Assembly: GCF_001729785.1 (NCBI RefSeq)
Contig: NZ_CP017183.1
Span: forward strand, 2,852,001-2,916,000
Source of the DNA: Enterobacter hormaechei subsp. xiangfangensis
Lineage (GTDB): Bacteria; Pseudomonadota; Gammaproteobacteria; Enterobacterales; Enterobacteriaceae
Length of the DNA stretch: 64,000 nt
Direction: 5' to 3'
A program made the position numbers and the translations under genes. Of this stretch, positions 22,959-33,757 are shown in pieces; positions within the stretch are counted from its first letter, which is position 1; every line of letters starts with the position of its first letter. The notes beneath the pieces are model-generated. The model was not told the origin of the DNA. It saw nothing but the letters and a program-made list of their open reading frames with translations, and did no database searches.

Positions 22959-23333
22959 ATGAAAATCCAGGCAACACTGTCCGCGCCCTCCGCCGTACCC
23001 GGCTCACCGCTGCTCCAGGTGAGCGGCGCGCTGTTCGGTATTATTGCCTTTATCCTTATCGCCGCCTGGCTGGCAAAGCGTTTCGGTCTGGCGGGGAAAA
23101 CGGCCGGTACCCGCGGGTTGAAGGTCAGCGCCAGCACCCCGCTAGGACCGCGCGAACGCGTGGTCATTGTGGAGGTGGAAGATGCGCGACTGGTGCTGGG
23201 CGTGACCGCCTCCAGCATTAACGTTCTTCACACGCTGCCCCCTGCGCCTGCCACGGTGGAGGCTAACGCCCAGGCCCCTGCGGATTTCCAGTCCGTTATG
23301 AAGAGTTTGCTCAAGCGTCCCGGGAGATCCTGA
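22959..23333 (+). CDS. fliO: Flagellar export scaffold protein FliO
   Basis: Small membrane protein that helps FliP assemble into the export gate. It is 124 residues against 121 in E. coli. One transmembrane helix lies around residues 21-41 ([18 protein letters not shown]). The cytoplasmic part keeps [20 protein letters not shown] and the tail [13 protein letters not shown]. It starts 2 bases after fliN, and its TGA overlaps the fliP ATG. Confidence 0.92.
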   Translation: MKIQATLSAPSAVPGSPLLQVSGALFGIIAFILIAAWLAKRFGLAGKTAGTRGLKVSASTPLGPRERVVIVEVEDARLVLGVTASSINVLHTLPPAPATVEANAQAPADFQSVMKSLLKRPGRS

Positions 23334-24070
23334 TGCGCCGTTTGTTATTCCTTACGCTGGCAGGCCTGGGCCTGTTCGCGCCCTCTGTGTATGCGCAACT
23401 GCCGGGGCTGGTTTCCACGCCGCTGGCGAACGGGGGACAAAGCTGGTCCCTGTCCGTGCAGACGCTGGTGTTCATCACCTCGCTGACCTTTATCCCGGCG
23501 ATCCTGCTGATGATGACCAGCTTCACCCGCATCATCATTGTGTTTGGTCTGCTGCGCAACGCGCTCGGCACACCGTCCGCACCGCCCAATCAGGTGCTGC
23601 TGGGTTTAGCCCTGTTCCTGACCTTTTTCATTATGTCGCCGGTTATCGACAAGATTTACACCGAGGCGTACCAGCCGTTCAGCGAAGATAAAATTTCCAT
23701 GCAGGTTGCCCTGGAAAAGGGGGCTCAGCCATTACGTGAATTTATGCTTCGCCAGACGCGCGAAGCGGATTTGGCCCTGTTTGCCCGTCTCGCTAACACG
23801 GGCGAGTTACAGGGACCGGAAGCGGTGCCGATGCGCATCCTGCTGCCAGCGTATGTCACCAGCGAGCTGAAAACCGCGTTCCAGATTGGCTTCACCATTT
23901 TCATTCCGTTCCTGATTATTGACCTGGTGATCGCCAGCGTCCTGATGGCGCTCGGGATGATGATGGTTCCGCCCGCGACCATTGCCCTGCCCTTTAAGAT
24001 CATGCTGTTCGTGCTGGTCGACGGCTGGCAGCTGCTGGTCAGCTCGCTGGCGCAGAGTTTCTACAGTTGA
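23333..24070 (+). CDS. fliP: Flagellar export gate protein FliP
   Basis: Five copies form the core of the flagellar export gate with FliQ and FliR. It is 245 residues, as in E. coli. It has a cleavable signal peptide (about 1-21, ending SVYAQ) and four hydrophobic segments. The family signature [20 protein letters not shown] lies near 50-70, followed by [10 protein letters not shown]. Confidence 0.96.
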   Translation: MRRLLFLTLAGLGLFAPSVYAQLPGLVSTPLANGGQSWSLSVQTLVFITSLTFIPAILLMMTSFTRIIIVFGLLRNALGTPSAPPNQVLLGLALFLTFFIMSPVIDKIYTEAYQPFSEDKISMQVALEKGAQPLREFMLRQTREADLALFARLANTGELQGPEAVPMRILLPAYVTSELKTAFQIGFTIFIPFLIIDLVIASVLMALGMMMVPPATIALPFKIMLFVLVDGWQLLVSSLAQSFYS

Positions 24071-24080
24071 GGAGCGCGCA

Positions 24081-24350
24081 ATGACGCCTGAGTCGGTCAT
24101 GATGATGGGCACGGAGGCGATGAAAGTCGCGATTGCCGTCGCCGCGCCCCTGCTGCTGGTTGCGCTAGCCACCGGTCTGATTATCAGTATTCTCCAGGCC
24201 GCCACGCAGATTAACGAAATGACCCTGTCGTTCATCCCGAAGATCATTGCCGTCTTCGTGGCGATTATCGTTGCCGGGCCATGGATGCTCAATTTGCTGC
24301 TGGACTATATGCGCAACCTGTTCACCAATCTGCCTTACATCATCGGCTGA
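24081..24350 (+). CDS. fliQ: Flagellar export gate protein FliQ
   Basis: Two-helix membrane protein of the export gate, 89 residues, identical in length to E. coli FliQ. The N-terminus MTPESVMMMGTEAMKVAI and the motif ILQAATQINEMTLSFIPKII are family signatures. The ATG at 24081 follows GAGGAGCGCGCA. The longer frame from 23982 runs inside fliP and was rejected. Confidence 0.96.
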   Translation: MTPESVMMMGTEAMKVAIAVAAPLLLVALATGLIISILQAATQINEMTLSFIPKIIAVFVAIIVAGPWMLNLLLDYMRNLFTNLPYIIG

Positions 24351-24356
24351 CGGACG

Positions 24357-25142
24357 ATGCTGCATTTCACCAGCGATCAGTTTGTTCAGTGGCTCGGGAT
24401 CTATTTCTGGCCGATGCTGCGCATCATGGCGCTGATCTCCACCGCCCCCATACTCAGTGAAAAGTCGGTGCCTAAACGCGTCAAAATTGGGCTGGGCATG
24501 GTTATCACGATTATCGTTGCCCCTTCCCTGCCGGCGGTGGATATTCCGATTTTTTCCCCGAACGCCGTCTGGATTGCCCTGCAACAGGTGATGATTGGCG
24601 TGGCGGTCGGGTTCACGATGCAGCTCGCCTTCGCCGCGGTACGAACGGCGGGTGAACTTATCGGTTTGCAAATGGGCCTGTCTTTCGCGACGTTCGTTGA
24701 CCCGGGCAGCCACCTGAATATGCCCGTGCTGGCACGTATTATCGACCTGCTGGCGATGCTGTTGTTTCTCTCGTTCAACGGCCACCTGTGGCTCATCTCG
24801 ATGCTGGTGGACACCTTCCACACGCTGCCGATTGGCGACAACCCGGTCAACAGCAACGCGTTTCTGGCGCTGGTGAGGGCTGCCGGGCTGATCTTCCTCA
24901 ACGGGCTGATGCTGGCGCTGCCGATCATTACCCTGCTGCTCACCGTTAACCTCGCATTAGGTTTACTCAACCGAATGGCTCCGCAGCTGTCGGTATTCGT
25001 CATCGGCTTTCCGGTGACGTTGACGGTTGGCCTTTTATTAATGTCATTATTGATGCCACTTATCGCCCCCTTCTGCGAACATTTATTCAGTGAGATATTC
25101 AATCTGTTAGCGGATATTGTTAGCGAACTACCACGCAAATAA
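24357..25142 (+). CDS. fliR: Flagellar export gate protein FliR
   Basis: Single-copy export gate subunit with about six hydrophobic segments, 261 residues as in E. coli. Recognisable parts are [39 protein letters not shown] and [14 protein letters not shown]. It is the last gene of the fliL operon; no strong terminator is seen directly after it. Confidence 0.96.
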   Translation: MLHFTSDQFVQWLGIYFWPMLRIMALISTAPILSEKSVPKRVKIGLGMVITIIVAPSLPAVDIPIFSPNAVWIALQQVMIGVAVGFTMQLAFAAVRTAGELIGLQMGLSFATFVDPGSHLNMPVLARIIDLLAMLLFLSFNGHLWLISMLVDTFHTLPIGDNPVNSNAFLALVRAAGLIFLNGLMLALPIITLLLTVNLALGLLNRMAPQLSVFVIGFPVTLTVGLLLMSLLMPLIAPFCEHLFSEIFNLLADIVSELPRK

Positions 25143-25439
25143 TAACCCGCAGTGTTTGCAATGTCTTTCTGAGGATATTCCTAAAAATAATCTCGAAAAA
25201 CATCTACCAGGATATATCTGACGCGGTTTAAATGTTTCTAACCACCTCACAATACTTAATATTTACTTTACTTTAAGATGATTCCTGGCAAATTATACGT
25301 AACTTTACGGGATAGTGAGTTCGCCTGAAAGTCTTTGTCATGCTCACAGGTTTTATTAGATTTTTTCCATCCCGTATGGCTGTTTATGAGCTCTCAGGCA
25401 GGTGGTGAATTATCGTTACGCATTGAGTGAGGGTATGCC
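25143..25439. other. fliR-rcsA intergenic region
   Basis: About 300 AT-rich bases without a gene. It contains the RcsAB-like box at 25274-25287 and presumably the rcsA promoter, which in E. coli is silenced by H-NS. No terminator for the fliL operon is obvious. Confidence 0.55.
25274..25287 (+). promoter_or_regulatory. RcsAB-type box upstream of rcsA
   Basis: TAAGATGATTCCTG matches the RcsAB consensus TAAGAATATTCCTA at 11 of 14 positions. It lies about 155 bases upstream of rcsA, consistent with the autoactivation known in E. coli and Klebsiella. Confidence 0.6.
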
Positions 25440-26063
25440 ATGTCAACGATCATTATGGATTTATGCAGCTACACCCGGCTAGGGTTAACCGGGTACTTAG
25501 CAAGCAGAGGGGTTAGAAAGAGAGACATCAACGATGCACACACCGTTGAAGAACTCGCAGCCGCTTGTGACGCCCACAAGCCCGGCGTGGTGTTTATTAA
25601 TGAGGACTGTTTCATTCACGACCCCGCTAACAGTCAGCACATTAAGCAGATCATTAATCAGCATCCTAAGACCCTGTTTATTGTTTTTATGGCGATCGCC
25701 AATATTCATTTCGATGAGTATTTGTTGGTGCGTAAAAACTTATTAATCAGCTCGAAATCGATTAAACCAGAGTCACTTGATGACATTCTGGGCGATTATT
25801 TGAATAAAGAAGTTAAGAATGTAGGGGCGATTAACTTACCCACCCTATCATTAAGCAGAACTGAATCAAGTATGCTAAGAATGTGGATGGCTGGACAAGG
25901 GACAATTCAGATCTCAGACCAGATGAATATCAAGGCAAAAACAGTATCGTCACACAAAGGAAATATTAAAAGGAAAATTAAAACGCATAATAAGCAAGTG
26001 ATATACCATGTCGTACGCCTGACAGATAATGTGACGAATGGGATTTTCGTTAATATGCGCTAA
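25440..26063 (+). CDS. rcsA: Capsule synthesis activator RcsA
   Basis: Auxiliary regulator that forms a heterodimer with RcsB to switch on colanic-acid or capsule genes; unstable through Lon proteolysis in E. coli. It is 207 residues, as in E. coli. The N-terminal part is a degenerate receiver-like region without a phospho-acceptor pocket ([20 protein letters not shown]). The C-terminal LuxR-type helix-turn-helix spans about 135-200 ([37 protein letters not shown]). Confidence 0.96.
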   Translation: MSTIIMDLCSYTRLGLTGYLASRGVRKRDINDAHTVEELAAACDAHKPGVVFINEDCFIHDPANSQHIKQIINQHPKTLFIVFMAIANIHFDEYLLVRKNLLISSKSIKPESLDDILGDYLNKEVKNVGAINLPTLSLSRTESSMLRMWMAGQGTIQISDQMNIKAKTVSSHKGNIKRKIKTHNKQVIYHVVRLTDNVTNGIFVNMR

Positions 26064-26092
26064 TTTGCACGGCCATGTTGTACCCTACCTTG

Positions 26093-26117
26093 ATCTCTGG
26101 CCTGGCCAGAGATTTTG
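26093..26117 (+). terminator. Intrinsic terminator of rcsA
   Basis: ATCTCTGGC, CTG, GCCAGAGAT forms a perfect 9-base stem followed by TTTGCTTTT, 30 bases past the rcsA stop. dsrB converges from the other side. Confidence 0.85.
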
Positions 26118-26162
26118 CTTTTAAGCAGCCGGAGCCGGGGAGAAGACGCCCCCGACGCCGCC

Positions 26163-26707
<545 letters not shown>

Positions 26708-26711
26708 GACG

Positions 26712-26802
26712 AAAAAAATCCCGGTCATGGGGATGACCGGGATCAAACTTGCTTATGCAAGAAGCACTTGTAAATTCGTTACACCAGGAAATCTGATGCA
26801 AG
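26712..26802 (-). ncRNA. dsrA: DsrA small regulatory RNA
   Basis: Read on the minus strand, this about 91-base stretch closely matches E. coli DsrA. It has ATCAGATTTCCTGGTGTAAC (the segment that pairs with the rpoS leader), then GAATTTACAAGTGCTTCTTG and CATAAGCAAGTTTGATCCCG. It ends in a terminator stem GATCCCGGTCAT / ATGACCGGGAT and seven T residues. DsrA with Hfq stimulates rpoS translation at low temperature and represses hns. A GATAAT -10 hexamer (26809-26814) lies seven bases before the predicted start. The neighbours rcsA, dsrB and yodD are the same as in E. coli. The exact 5' end is inferred by alignment with E. coli from memory. Confidence 0.93.
26718..26743. terminator. Hairpin ending dsrA and facing yodD
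   Basis: Perfect 11-base stem ATCCCGGTCAT / ATGACCGGGAT with a GGGG loop. The T-run lies on the minus strand, so it terminates dsrA. On the plus strand it lies 10 bases after yodD and could only be a weak terminator. Confidence 0.8.
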
Positions 26803-27002
26803 TAAGACATTATCCCCAACAGAATTGTCTTACAAGCATATATTCTCTTAGCGAATATTATATTTTATACATGTGAATTTTGGTTATGAGTATAAACCTG
26901 CGCCGCGTGTGGGTTTGTCGGGATCGATTCCACTTAAACGGCGCTTCAATGCCTATTTTTTTTAAGATTTTTCTTAGGAAAAATCATCATCCGGGAGACA
27001 TT

Positions 27003-27803
27003 ATGCCTTCGCTTGAGGAGACTCTTCTTGTCTTTACCGACCTCGACGGCACGCTGTTGGATTTTCACACCCTTGACTGGCAGCCTGCGGCCCCGTGGCT
27101 GGAAAAGTTAATGGATGAACAGATACCGGTCATTCTGTGCAGCAGCAAAACCGCGTCCGAGATGGATGACATCCAGCAGGAACTGGGGCTTGGCGGGCTG
27201 CCCTACATTGCGGAAAACGGCGCGGTGATCCAGCCTGACGTACGGTGGGAAAACGCCGCACGGTTCATCTCAGAAAAGAAGCATGACGATATCCGGCAGT
27301 GTATTGCCCGGGTACGCCAGGAGATGCATCTGAAATTCACCACCTTCGATGATGTGGACGAGCACGTAGTCGCCGAATGGACCGGGCTGAGCCGTCCCCG
27401 TTCGGTGCTTGCGCGCAAGCACGAGGCTTCCGTGACGCTGATCTGGCGTGACAGTGATGAACAAATGAGATACTTTGCCGCCGAACTCGCCCGGCAGCGG
27501 CTGAAGATCGTCCAGGGTGCACGCTTCTGGCATATTCTGGACACCTGCTGCGGCAAAGACGTGGCGGTTCACTGGCTTGTGGACCAGTATCGCCTGCACG
27601 AGGGCTACGAACCGACGACGCTGGGCCTGGGCGACGGCCCCAATGATGCCCCGCTGCTGGACAGCGTAGGCTTCGCCGTGGTGGTGAAAGGCTTCAACCG
27701 GGAGGGTATCAGCCTTATAAACAACGATCCAGCCCGGGTTTATCACACTCAGCACACCGGGCCGACCGGCTGGTGCGAGGGACTTGATTACTTTTTGAGG
27801 TGA
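27003..27803 (+). CDS. yedP: Mannosyl-3-phosphoglycerate phosphatase-like HAD hydrolase (YedP)
   Basis: HAD-superfamily phosphatase of 266 residues (E. coli YedP/MpgP 271). Motif I is [10 protein letters not shown] near the N-terminus with the nucleophile aspartate. Motif II serine is in ILCSSKT, and motif IV is [12 protein letters not shown]. The family is named for mannosyl-3-phosphoglycerate, but the matching synthase is not in the window, so the true substrate is uncertain. The ATG at 27003 follows CGGGAGACATT and begins [12 protein letters not shown] longer frame from 26880 runs through the leader region. The 3' end overlaps dgcQ, convergently, by 16 bases. Confidence 0.88.
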   Translation: MPSLEETLLVFTDLDGTLLDFHTLDWQPAAPWLEKLMDEQIPVILCSSKTASEMDDIQQELGLGGLPYIAENGAVIQPDVRWENAARFISEKKHDDIRQCIARVRQEMHLKFTTFDDVDEHVVAEWTGLSRPRSVLARKHEASVTLIWRDSDEQMRYFAAELARQRLKIVQGARFWHILDTCCGKDVAVHWLVDQYRLHEGYEPTTLGLGDGPNDAPLLDSVGFAVVVKGFNREGISLINNDPARVYHTQHTGPTGWCEGLDYFLR

Positions 27804-29488
27804 TCTTGCCAGATGACCCGGTTACGCCCGCGCTGTTTCGCCTCATACAGACGCGCATCGGCGGTGGATTGCAGATTTTCGAAGTGATAATTGCCCTTCT
27901 CCTGCGCACCAGAGACGCCAAACGACGCACTCACGCGCAGGGTGGTACTTTTCTTAATCAGGATCTCTTTGCTGTCGATACGCTCGCGGATCTGCTCTGC
28001 GACTTCCGCCGCCTCTTCAAGCGTCATGCCGGGCAGCACCACACAGAACTCTTCCCCCCCGACACGTCCGGCAATATCTTTATCACGGAGGGTGCTGGCA
28101 ATCAGCCCCGCGGCATGGGACAACACCTTATCACCCGCCTGATGCCCGAACCGATCATTGATACTCTTGAAGCAGTCAAGATCGATCTGAATGACCGAGA
28201 AAGGAAGCGACTGCTGTTCACACTGCTTCGCCAGTATTTTCGCCTGATCAAACAGCGATCCACGATTATTCAGCCGGGTCAGAGGGTCATGCCAGGCCTG
28301 CCATTGCAGCGAGTTCTGCATCGAATACATATTACTAACCATGCGCCGGATCACCAGCCATGAGATGAGCAGCATCGCGGTGAACAGCGCCCAAAGCAAT
28401 GCCAGCACAATGCTGATGCTACCGAAATCGCCGCGCACCCCTTCATCCAGGGTGTGCACGCGCAGGATGACGCCATCAAAATGGTCAAGACGCTCCCAGC
28501 TGACAAAACGACTCCCCAGACGAATGCCGCCTTCGGAATCCGATTCTATCGCGTGCGCTAACTGGGCTAATTCGCGCGCGTCAAAATGATTAACGTCCAC
28601 AGCAGGTGACTCAGATGTCGCAAGCAGGGTAAGCCGGCTGTCATACAGCTGGTATTCCCCTTCCGGGTTATCGCCCACGGCTTCCACCAGCAGGCGACGC
28701 AGGGTGGCAAAGGTGAAATCCATCGCCACCACGCCATACCAGACGTGATGGTAATAAACCGGCACGCTGGCGGTAATCAGCGGCTTTTTGCCCACAAAAG
28801 AGGAAGGCGGCGAGATAAACCAGCGCACGGCACGCGCACGGTTTTCACGCTCGGACTGTTGGGTAAACCAGGGCTGAGTGACCAGATGATAATAGCGCTG
28901 CACGATATCGCTGGAATTTCCCGGCGTATCCGTTTCCAGAAAGAATCCGGCGCGAGAGACATAAATCACGCGCTCTTCGTTGCGGGAAGGGCTGGATGCC
29001 AGACGCAGTAAATACCCCACTTCAAGCGCCGCGGACAATTCATTATCAAGGTACTCATCATCACGGTTCAGAAGAGTGGTCTTTTCAACGAAGGCATCCG
29101 AAACACCGTTGATCGGTAATGTGCGCCGTTTATCAACCGCAATTTGCCAGGTGGGAGACGTGCGCAACTGCGAAAAACGCTTTACCGCATCATGCAGCGC
29201 GCCAAACGCCAGCGGCGTTTCCAGCGCATCATGCATGCTGTGGCGAAAAAACAGCATTTTATCGACGCTGAACTGAAGCTGTCTGTCCAGCGCACTGGCA
29301 ACCGTTTCCAGATGGTTACGCTGGCTGGAGATATAAGCATCTTCCAGTACCACAACTTCGCGCCAGGTCAGGAGAGTGGAAAAAATCAGGACAACGATAA
29401 AACAGAGGTTAACAATCAAACTGGGATTGCTACGCTTATGCAGCCACTGCAAAAAAGATTGTTTTACAACAAAGGTATCGTGCTGCAC
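27788..29488 (-). CDS. dgcQ: Diguanylate cyclase DgcQ (YedQ)
   Basis: Membrane-bound enzyme making cyclic di-GMP, linked in E. coli to cellulose production. Two transmembrane helices flank a periplasmic CHASE7-like sensor: about 22-42 ([17 protein letters not shown]) and about 355-380 ([20 protein letters not shown]). The GGDEF domain is active-type, [14 protein letters not shown]. An inhibitory I-site RDKD lies exactly five residues before it. The GTG at 29488 (VQHDTF) aligns with the E. coli start and has AGGGAG five bases upstream, giving 566 residues. An ATG at 29515 gives 575 but has no ribosome-binding site. Confidence 0.92.
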   Translation of the reverse strand: MQHDTFVVKQSFLQWLHKRSNPSLIVNLCFIVVLIFSTLLTWREVVVLEDAYISSQRNHLETVASALDRQLQFSVDKMLFFRHSMHDALETPLAFGALHDAVKRFSQLRTSPTWQIAVDKRRTLPINGVSDAFVEKTTLLNRDDEYLDNELSAALEVGYLLRLASSPSRNEERVIYVSRAGFFLETDTPGNSSDIVQRYYHLVTQPWFTQQSERENRARAVRWFISPPSSFVGKKPLITASVPVYYHHVWYGVVAMDFTFATLRRLLVEAVGDNPEGEYQLYDSRLTLLATSESPAVDVNHFDARELAQLAHAIESDSEGGIRLGSRFVSWERLDHFDGVILRVHTLDEGVRGDFGSISIVLALLWALFTAMLLISWLVIRRMVSNMYSMQNSLQWQAWHDPLTRLNNRGSLFDQAKILAKQCEQQSLPFSVIQIDLDCFKSINDRFGHQAGDKVLSHAAGLIASTLRDKDIAGRVGGEEFCVVLPGMTLEEAAEVAEQIRERIDSKEILIKKSTTLRVSASFGVSGAQEKGNYHFENLQSTADARLYEAKQRGRNRVIWQDHLKK

Positions 29489-29543
29489 ACACACTCCCTG
29501 ATTGTCGCTCACCATCCGATATGATAAGTCTTCTGCCAGTAAA

Positions 29544-29566
29544 AACGCCCGGCAAGGCCGGGCGTT
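29544..29566. terminator. Intrinsic terminator of yodC
   Basis: AACGCCCGGC / GCCGGGCGTT stem with a 3-base loop. On the minus strand it is followed by TTTTT, 7 bases past the yodC stop and upstream of dgcQ. Confidence 0.85.
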
Positions 29567-29572
29567 GTGTGA

Positions 29573-29755
29573 TTAAGCCTTGTCGCGTTTTTGCCTTTTA
29601 TTAGCAGGCTGAAGCTCGTCTTCACGAAAAGCCTCCCGCTTAATGCCGTATCCATCATGCCACCGACACTCCACCATTCCGCTGGAATACCCGGTGACGA
29701 TCATGCCTGGACCACCATTTTTAGGCTTAACTTCATCACTGATCAAAAAGACCAT
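29573..29755 (-). CDS. yodC: DUF2158 small protein YodC
   Basis: 60-residue protein of unknown function, the E. coli length. It has the family pattern ISDEVKPKNGGPGMIVTGY and SSGMVECRWHDGYG, a small beta fold. The C-terminus is lysine-rich (NKRQKRDKA). A GGAGG-type ribosome-binding site (GGAGGCAGGT) precedes the ATG. Confidence 0.92.
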   Translation of the reverse strand: MVFLISDEVKPKNGGPGMIVTGYSSGMVECRWHDGYGIKREAFREDELQPANKRQKRDKA

Positions 29756-29832
29756 ACCTGCCTCCTGTATCAGGGTGAAACGTTTTCAATTTAGACGAGG
29801 AATAGTCTTTTTGCACCCGGGGTCAGCAATAA

Positions 29833-30744
29833 TTAATGCGATTTCCCGCGTACTTTTTCAACCAGCTTAACAACGGCTACCACAATCAGACCGACGATAA
29901 AGCCCAGCACGAGGTTAAGCAGTGTGGGCAGGATCGCAGCGACTACCGCTCCCTGGCCTGACGCAAAATGTTCAATCATGTGATGCAGCGAAGCAACACC
30001 GTGCACGATAATTCCGCCGCCGACCAGGAACATTGCCAGGGTTCCCACCACGGATAAGGTTTTCATCAGCCACGGCGCTACCACCAGCAGGCTTTTCCCG
30101 ATGCCGCGCGCAATTGCGCTGGATTTTTTTTCCAGCCAGAATCCGATATCGTCCAGCTTGACGATCAGCCCGACCAGACCATAAACCCCTATCGTCACGA
30201 GGATCGCAATGCCGGACAGGATCAGCACCTGGTTCATCAGAGGGGCTTCTGAGACGATCCCCAGCGTAATCGCCACAATTTCGGCCGAGAGGATGAAGTC
30301 AGTACGGATCGCGCCTTTGACCTTATCGCGCTCGAACGTTTTTGGATCCTGCGCGGCCAGCGCTTCCAGACGCTGCTGGCGCATTTCCGGGGTGTCTTTC
30401 TCTTTGCGTGCAGCGAACATATGCAACACTTTTTCGGCACCCTCGAAGCACAGGAACGCCCCGCCAATCATCAGCAGGGGCGTAATGGCCCAGGGTATAA
30501 AGGCGCTAATCAGCAACGCCAGCGGAACGAGGATCACCTTGTTAATAAAGGATCCTTTCGCTACGCCCCACACCACCGGCAACTCACGGTTCGCCCGCAC
30601 GCCGCTGACCTGCTGCGCGTTCAACGACAAATCATCTCCCAGTACCCCGGCGGTTTTTTTCGCCGCCAGTTTTCCCATAACCGAAATGTCATCCAGCAAG
30701 GTGGCGATATCATCCAGCAATGTTAATAAGCTACTTCCTGCCAA
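29833..30744 (-). CDS. yedI: DUF808 inner-membrane protein YedI
   Basis: Multi-span inner-membrane protein of unknown function, 303 residues (E. coli 305). Hydrophobic segments lie near 70-105, 150-210 and 230-300. The N-terminal [30 protein letters not shown] is the family hallmark, quoted in part as [19 protein letters not shown]. The start chosen is TTG at 30744 (TTG GCA GGA AGT), matching E. coli MAGSSLL, with AAGGA eight bases upstream. An ATG at 30792 would add 16 residues not found in relatives. Confidence 0.88.
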   Translation of the reverse strand: MAGSSLLTLLDDIATLLDDISVMGKLAAKKTAGVLGDDLSLNAQQVSGVRANRELPVVWGVAKGSFINKVILVPLALLISAFIPWAITPLLMIGGAFLCFEGAEKVLHMFAARKEKDTPEMRQQRLEALAAQDPKTFERDKVKGAIRTDFILSAEIVAITLGIVSEAPLMNQVLILSGIAILVTIGVYGLVGLIVKLDDIGFWLEKKSSAIARGIGKSLLVVAPWLMKTLSVVGTLAMFLVGGGIIVHGVASLHHMIEHFASGQGAVVAAILPTLLNLVLGFIVGLIVVAVVKLVEKVRGKSH

Positions 30745-30922
30745 AATCTCTATCCTTCTTTTTTTGCTAATTAAGTGAATAGTATGGAACAAAACTCACC
30801 GCCCGGAAACAGGCACCTCACGTCAACAAAAATTTCACATTAACTACACAATTAAAGCACTCGCCAGCCCGATAGTTTTGGCGTTAACTATGAGCGAACT
30901 TTTTATTTCGTCGTGAGGGACT

Positions 30923-31837
30923 ATGCGTTTTCGGCATTTATTACCGCTCATTGGAGCACTCTTTTCTCTTTATATCATCTGGGGATCCACCTATTTTGTC
31001 ATTCGTATAGGCGTGGAAAGCTGGCCCCCGCTGATGATGGCCGGTATTCGTTTCCTTACGGCCGGCGTGCTGCTGATGGCATTTTTATTGCTGCGCGGCC
31101 ACAGGCTACCGCCGCTGCGTCCCTTGCTTAACGCCGCCCTGATTGGCCTGCTGCTGCTGGCGGTGGGCAATGGCGCGGTAACCGTCGCCGAGCACCAGAA
31201 CGTACCGTCAGGCATCGCCGCCGTGGTCGTCGCGACCGTGCCGCTGTTTACGCTCTGCTTTAGTCGTCTCTTCGGGATCCGCACCCGTAAGCTCGAATGG
31301 CTGGGCATCGCGATTGGGCTTGTGGGTATCATCCTGCTGAACAGCGGCGGTAACCTGAGCGGGAACCCCTGGGCTGCCGTTCTGATCATGATCGGCTCCA
31401 TGAGCTGGGCCTTCGGCTCGGTCTACGGTTCCCGCATCGAGCTGCCTTCCGGGATGATGGCGGGTGCCATTGAGATGCTCGCGGCAGGCATTGTGCTGCT
31501 GATGGCCTCCGCGTTGACGGGTGAAAAACTGACGGCGATGCCAGACCTTTCAGGTTTCCTGGCCGTCGGGTATCTGGCGCTGTTTGGCTCCATTATCGCC
31601 ATTAACGCCTATATGTACCTGATCCGCAACGTCTCACCGGCGGTTGCCACCAGCTACGCCTACGTTAACCCGGTGGTGGCCGTGCTGCTGGGTACCGGTT
31701 TTGCGGGCGAAGTGCTGTCGACGATTGAATGGCTGGCGCTGGGCGTGATTGTCTTTGCCGTGGTGCTGGTCACGCTGGGTAAATATTTGCTGCCCGCGAA
31801 ACCGATTGTTACGACGTGTGAGGTGGAGAAACCGTGA
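30923..31837 (+). CDS. yedA: EamA/DMT-family transporter YedA
   Basis: Ten-helix inner-membrane exporter-like protein of the drug/metabolite transporter family, made of two repeated EamA domains (about 8-140 and 150-285). It is 304 residues; E. coli has 306. The signature IIWGSTYFVIRIG is at the N-terminus. The substrate is not established. The ATG follows GTGAGGGACT. Its last 29 bases overlap the 3' end of vsr on the other strand. Confidence 0.92.
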   Translation: MRFRHLLPLIGALFSLYIIWGSTYFVIRIGVESWPPLMMAGIRFLTAGVLLMAFLLLRGHRLPPLRPLLNAALIGLLLLAVGNGAVTVAEHQNVPSGIAAVVVATVPLFTLCFSRLFGIRTRKLEWLGIAIGLVGIILLNSGGNLSGNPWAAVLIMIGSMSWAFGSVYGSRIELPSGMMAGAIEMLAAGIVLLMASALTGEKLTAMPDLSGFLAVGYLALFGSIIAINAYMYLIRNVSPAVATSYAYVNPVVAVLLGTGFAGEVLSTIEWLALGVIVFAVVLVTLGKYLLPAKPIVTTCEVEKP

Positions 31838-32300
31838 TCGGGTGAATGCCCTGGGTATCGATCTGCGCGGCCTGACCGCCGCCGCAGATCCACTCTTCCA
31901 GCCGCTCCGTCAGTTCCACGTCATTCAGCTTCATTCTTCCGCGCAGCGCGCACTCCCAGACAATCATCACCCGCCAGCCCTGAGCGTAAAGCTGCGAAAC
32001 ATCGCGTTTATCACGCTCGACGTTCCTGCCAATTTTGTCCAGCCAGAAGTCGGTGCGTGTCGCCGGGACTTTAAACAGATAGCAGTCATGATGATGCCAG
32101 AAACAGCCGTGGGTAAAGATGATGCACTGGTACGCGTCGATGACGAAATCAGGACGCCCGGCAAGCGTGGCATCCTGAACCCTGAATTCAAACCCGACGG
32201 CGGTCAGGAGGCCCGCGATCCGTTTTTCGATCGCGGTATCACGCGTGCCGATGGCACGCATGTTTTTACTGCGCGTGGCCTTATTGTGAACGTCCGCCAT
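31809..32300 (-). CDS. vsr: Very short patch repair endonuclease Vsr
   Basis: Nicks 5' of the T in T:G mismatches that arise when 5-methylcytosine at Dcm sites (CCWGG) deaminates. It is 163 residues; E. coli has 156, and the difference is a slightly longer C-terminus. Family motifs: [16 protein letters not shown], the catalytic DFVIDAY region with aspartate near 51, and zinc-binding [13 protein letters not shown]. The ATG at 32300 lies inside the end of dcm (20-base overlap), as in E. coli, and follows GAGGCCGTCA. Confidence 0.95.
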   Translation of the reverse strand: MADVHNKATRSKNMRAIGTRDTAIEKRIAGLLTAVGFEFRVQDATLAGRPDFVIDAYQCIIFTHGCFWHHHDCYLFKVPATRTDFWLDKIGRNVERDKRDVSQLYAQGWRVMIVWECALRGRMKLNDVELTERLEEWICGGGQAAQIDTQGIHPITVSPPHTS

Positions 32301-33714
32301 TGACGGCCTCACTCTGACGAAGCTGAACGGCCTTGCTGATACGTGAGGCCAGCAGTTTAGCTACGGCGGCAAAGGCGGGCACTACCACCGAGTTGCCAAA
32401 CTGACGATAGGCCTGGGTGTCCGACACGGGGATGCGAAAACTGTAGCCCTGCGGCGTCTCAAAGCCCATTAAGCGAGCGCACTCGCGCGGCGTTAAGCGC
32501 CGCGGTCGGTGCTGTTGGTTCTGTGGATCGTCGAAATCTTTTTCGCCCAGCGCCTTATCCCAGCCCCGATCGATAAGAATTTCCGCGCCATCTTTGTAAT
32601 AGCGCGCCGACAGCGTACGCGTCACGCTGTCAGGATTAAGCGGATTGACCATGCCAAACCCAAAGCCATTGCCTTTGGCCTGATGCTTTTTGGCATAGCG
32701 ATAGAGGTATTTCCACAGCACCGGGGTCAGAATGAATTTCGCATCGACGGCCGGCTCCAGCAGATCGGCCACCGTCGGGCGGCGCGCCGGATACAGCGAA
32801 GGCAAATCACGCAGCGTAAAATCGCCTTTCAGGTTGAGATCGCGGCGGAAGCCCACCAGCACAATACGTTCGCGGTGCTGTGGCAGGAAGTGTTTGCCGT
32901 CGATAATTTTCGGATCGTCCGGCCCCATATCCTCTGCATCCGCCACGTCGTAACCCAGTTCATCCAGCGTTTGCATGATAATGCGGAAGGTTTTGCCGCC
33001 GTCATGACTCTTTAAATTCTTGACGTTCTCCAGAACAAAAATTGCCGGGCGGCGGGCATCAATAATCCGGGCAACGTCAAAAAACAGTGTGCCCTGCGTA
33101 TCACAGGCAAAGCCGTGTGCGCGTCCCAGCGCGTTCTTTTTCGACACGCCAGCCAGCGAGAACGGCTGACACGGAAAGCCTGCCAGCAGCACATCGTGCG
33201 CCGGAATGGTATTGCGAATGTGTTCGGCGGCCTCTTCATCGCTGACGCCAGTTTTGTGGCTCAGCGTGACATCACGAATATCCGCGTTGAACTGGTGCGC
33301 GTCGGGGTCGCAATACCAGTTGGCTTTATAGGTACGGACGGCATGTTTATTCCATTCACTGGTGAACACACACTGCCCGCCAATAGCTTCAAAGCCATGG
33401 CGAATGCCGCCGATACCGGCAAAGAGATCGATAAATCGAAAGGCATAATTCGGATGCGCAGCAGGTGGACGCGGCAGCAGGTTGCGCAGATAAAGGAACT
33501 CGCCGTCGCTCAGGCGGTGCCCTGCCCTGTCGCTTATCAGCAACCGCTTGAGTATCGCCGGGCTCCAGTGACTCTCGCCATGGGCCACCAGCTGGTTTGC
33601 CAGCGTTTTAGCATCATACATTTCCAGCAGCTGACGCAGGAGTGCCTGCACGGCTGCCGTTGATTTCTCAACCCGCTCAGGCGCGGGCACAGTCACTGAT
33701 CGATTTTCCTGCAT
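32281..33714 (-). CDS. dcm: DNA cytosine methyltransferase Dcm
   Basis: Orphan C5-cytosine methyltransferase which in E. coli methylates the second C of CCWGG. It is 477 residues (E. coli 472). All C5-MTase motifs are in order: [16 protein letters not shown] (SAM binding), [20 protein letters not shown] with the catalytic cysteine of [31 protein letters not shown] and C-terminal [13 protein letters not shown]. The ATG at 33714 begins MQENRSV, like E. coli MQENISV. Earlier in-frame starts run into the yedJ end. No partner restriction enzyme is seen. Confidence 0.95.
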   Translation of the reverse strand: MQENRSVTVPAPERVEKSTAAVQALLRQLLEMYDAKTLANQLVAHGESHWSPAILKRLLISDRAGHRLSDGEFLYLRNLLPRPPAAHPNYAFRFIDLFAGIGGIRHGFEAIGGQCVFTSEWNKHAVRTYKANWYCDPDAHQFNADIRDVTLSHKTGVSDEEAAEHIRNTIPAHDVLLAGFPCQPFSLAGVSKKNALGRAHGFACDTQGTLFFDVARIIDARRPAIFVLENVKNLKSHDGGKTFRIIMQTLDELGYDVADAEDMGPDDPKIIDGKHFLPQHRERIVLVGFRRDLNLKGDFTLRDLPSLYPARRPTVADLLEPAVDAKFILTPVLWKYLYRYAKKHQAKGNGFGFGMVNPLNPDSVTRTLSARYYKDGAEILIDRGWDKALGEKDFDDPQNQQHRPRRLTPRECARLMGFETPQGYSFRIPVSDTQAYRQFGNSVVVPAFAAVAKLLASRISKAVQLRQSEAVNGGRSQ

Positions 33715-33757
33715 TCTCTTAACCGGACAATAAAGACAGAAAACAGAGTACCACAGT

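Noticed and set aside
26718..26743. Hairpin taken as the yodD terminator
   Set aside because: Its T-run is on the minus strand and it is the 3' end of dsrA.
32281..33714. Restriction-modification system around dcm
   Set aside because: Only the mismatch nickase vsr accompanies it; this is the usual orphan dcm-vsr pair.
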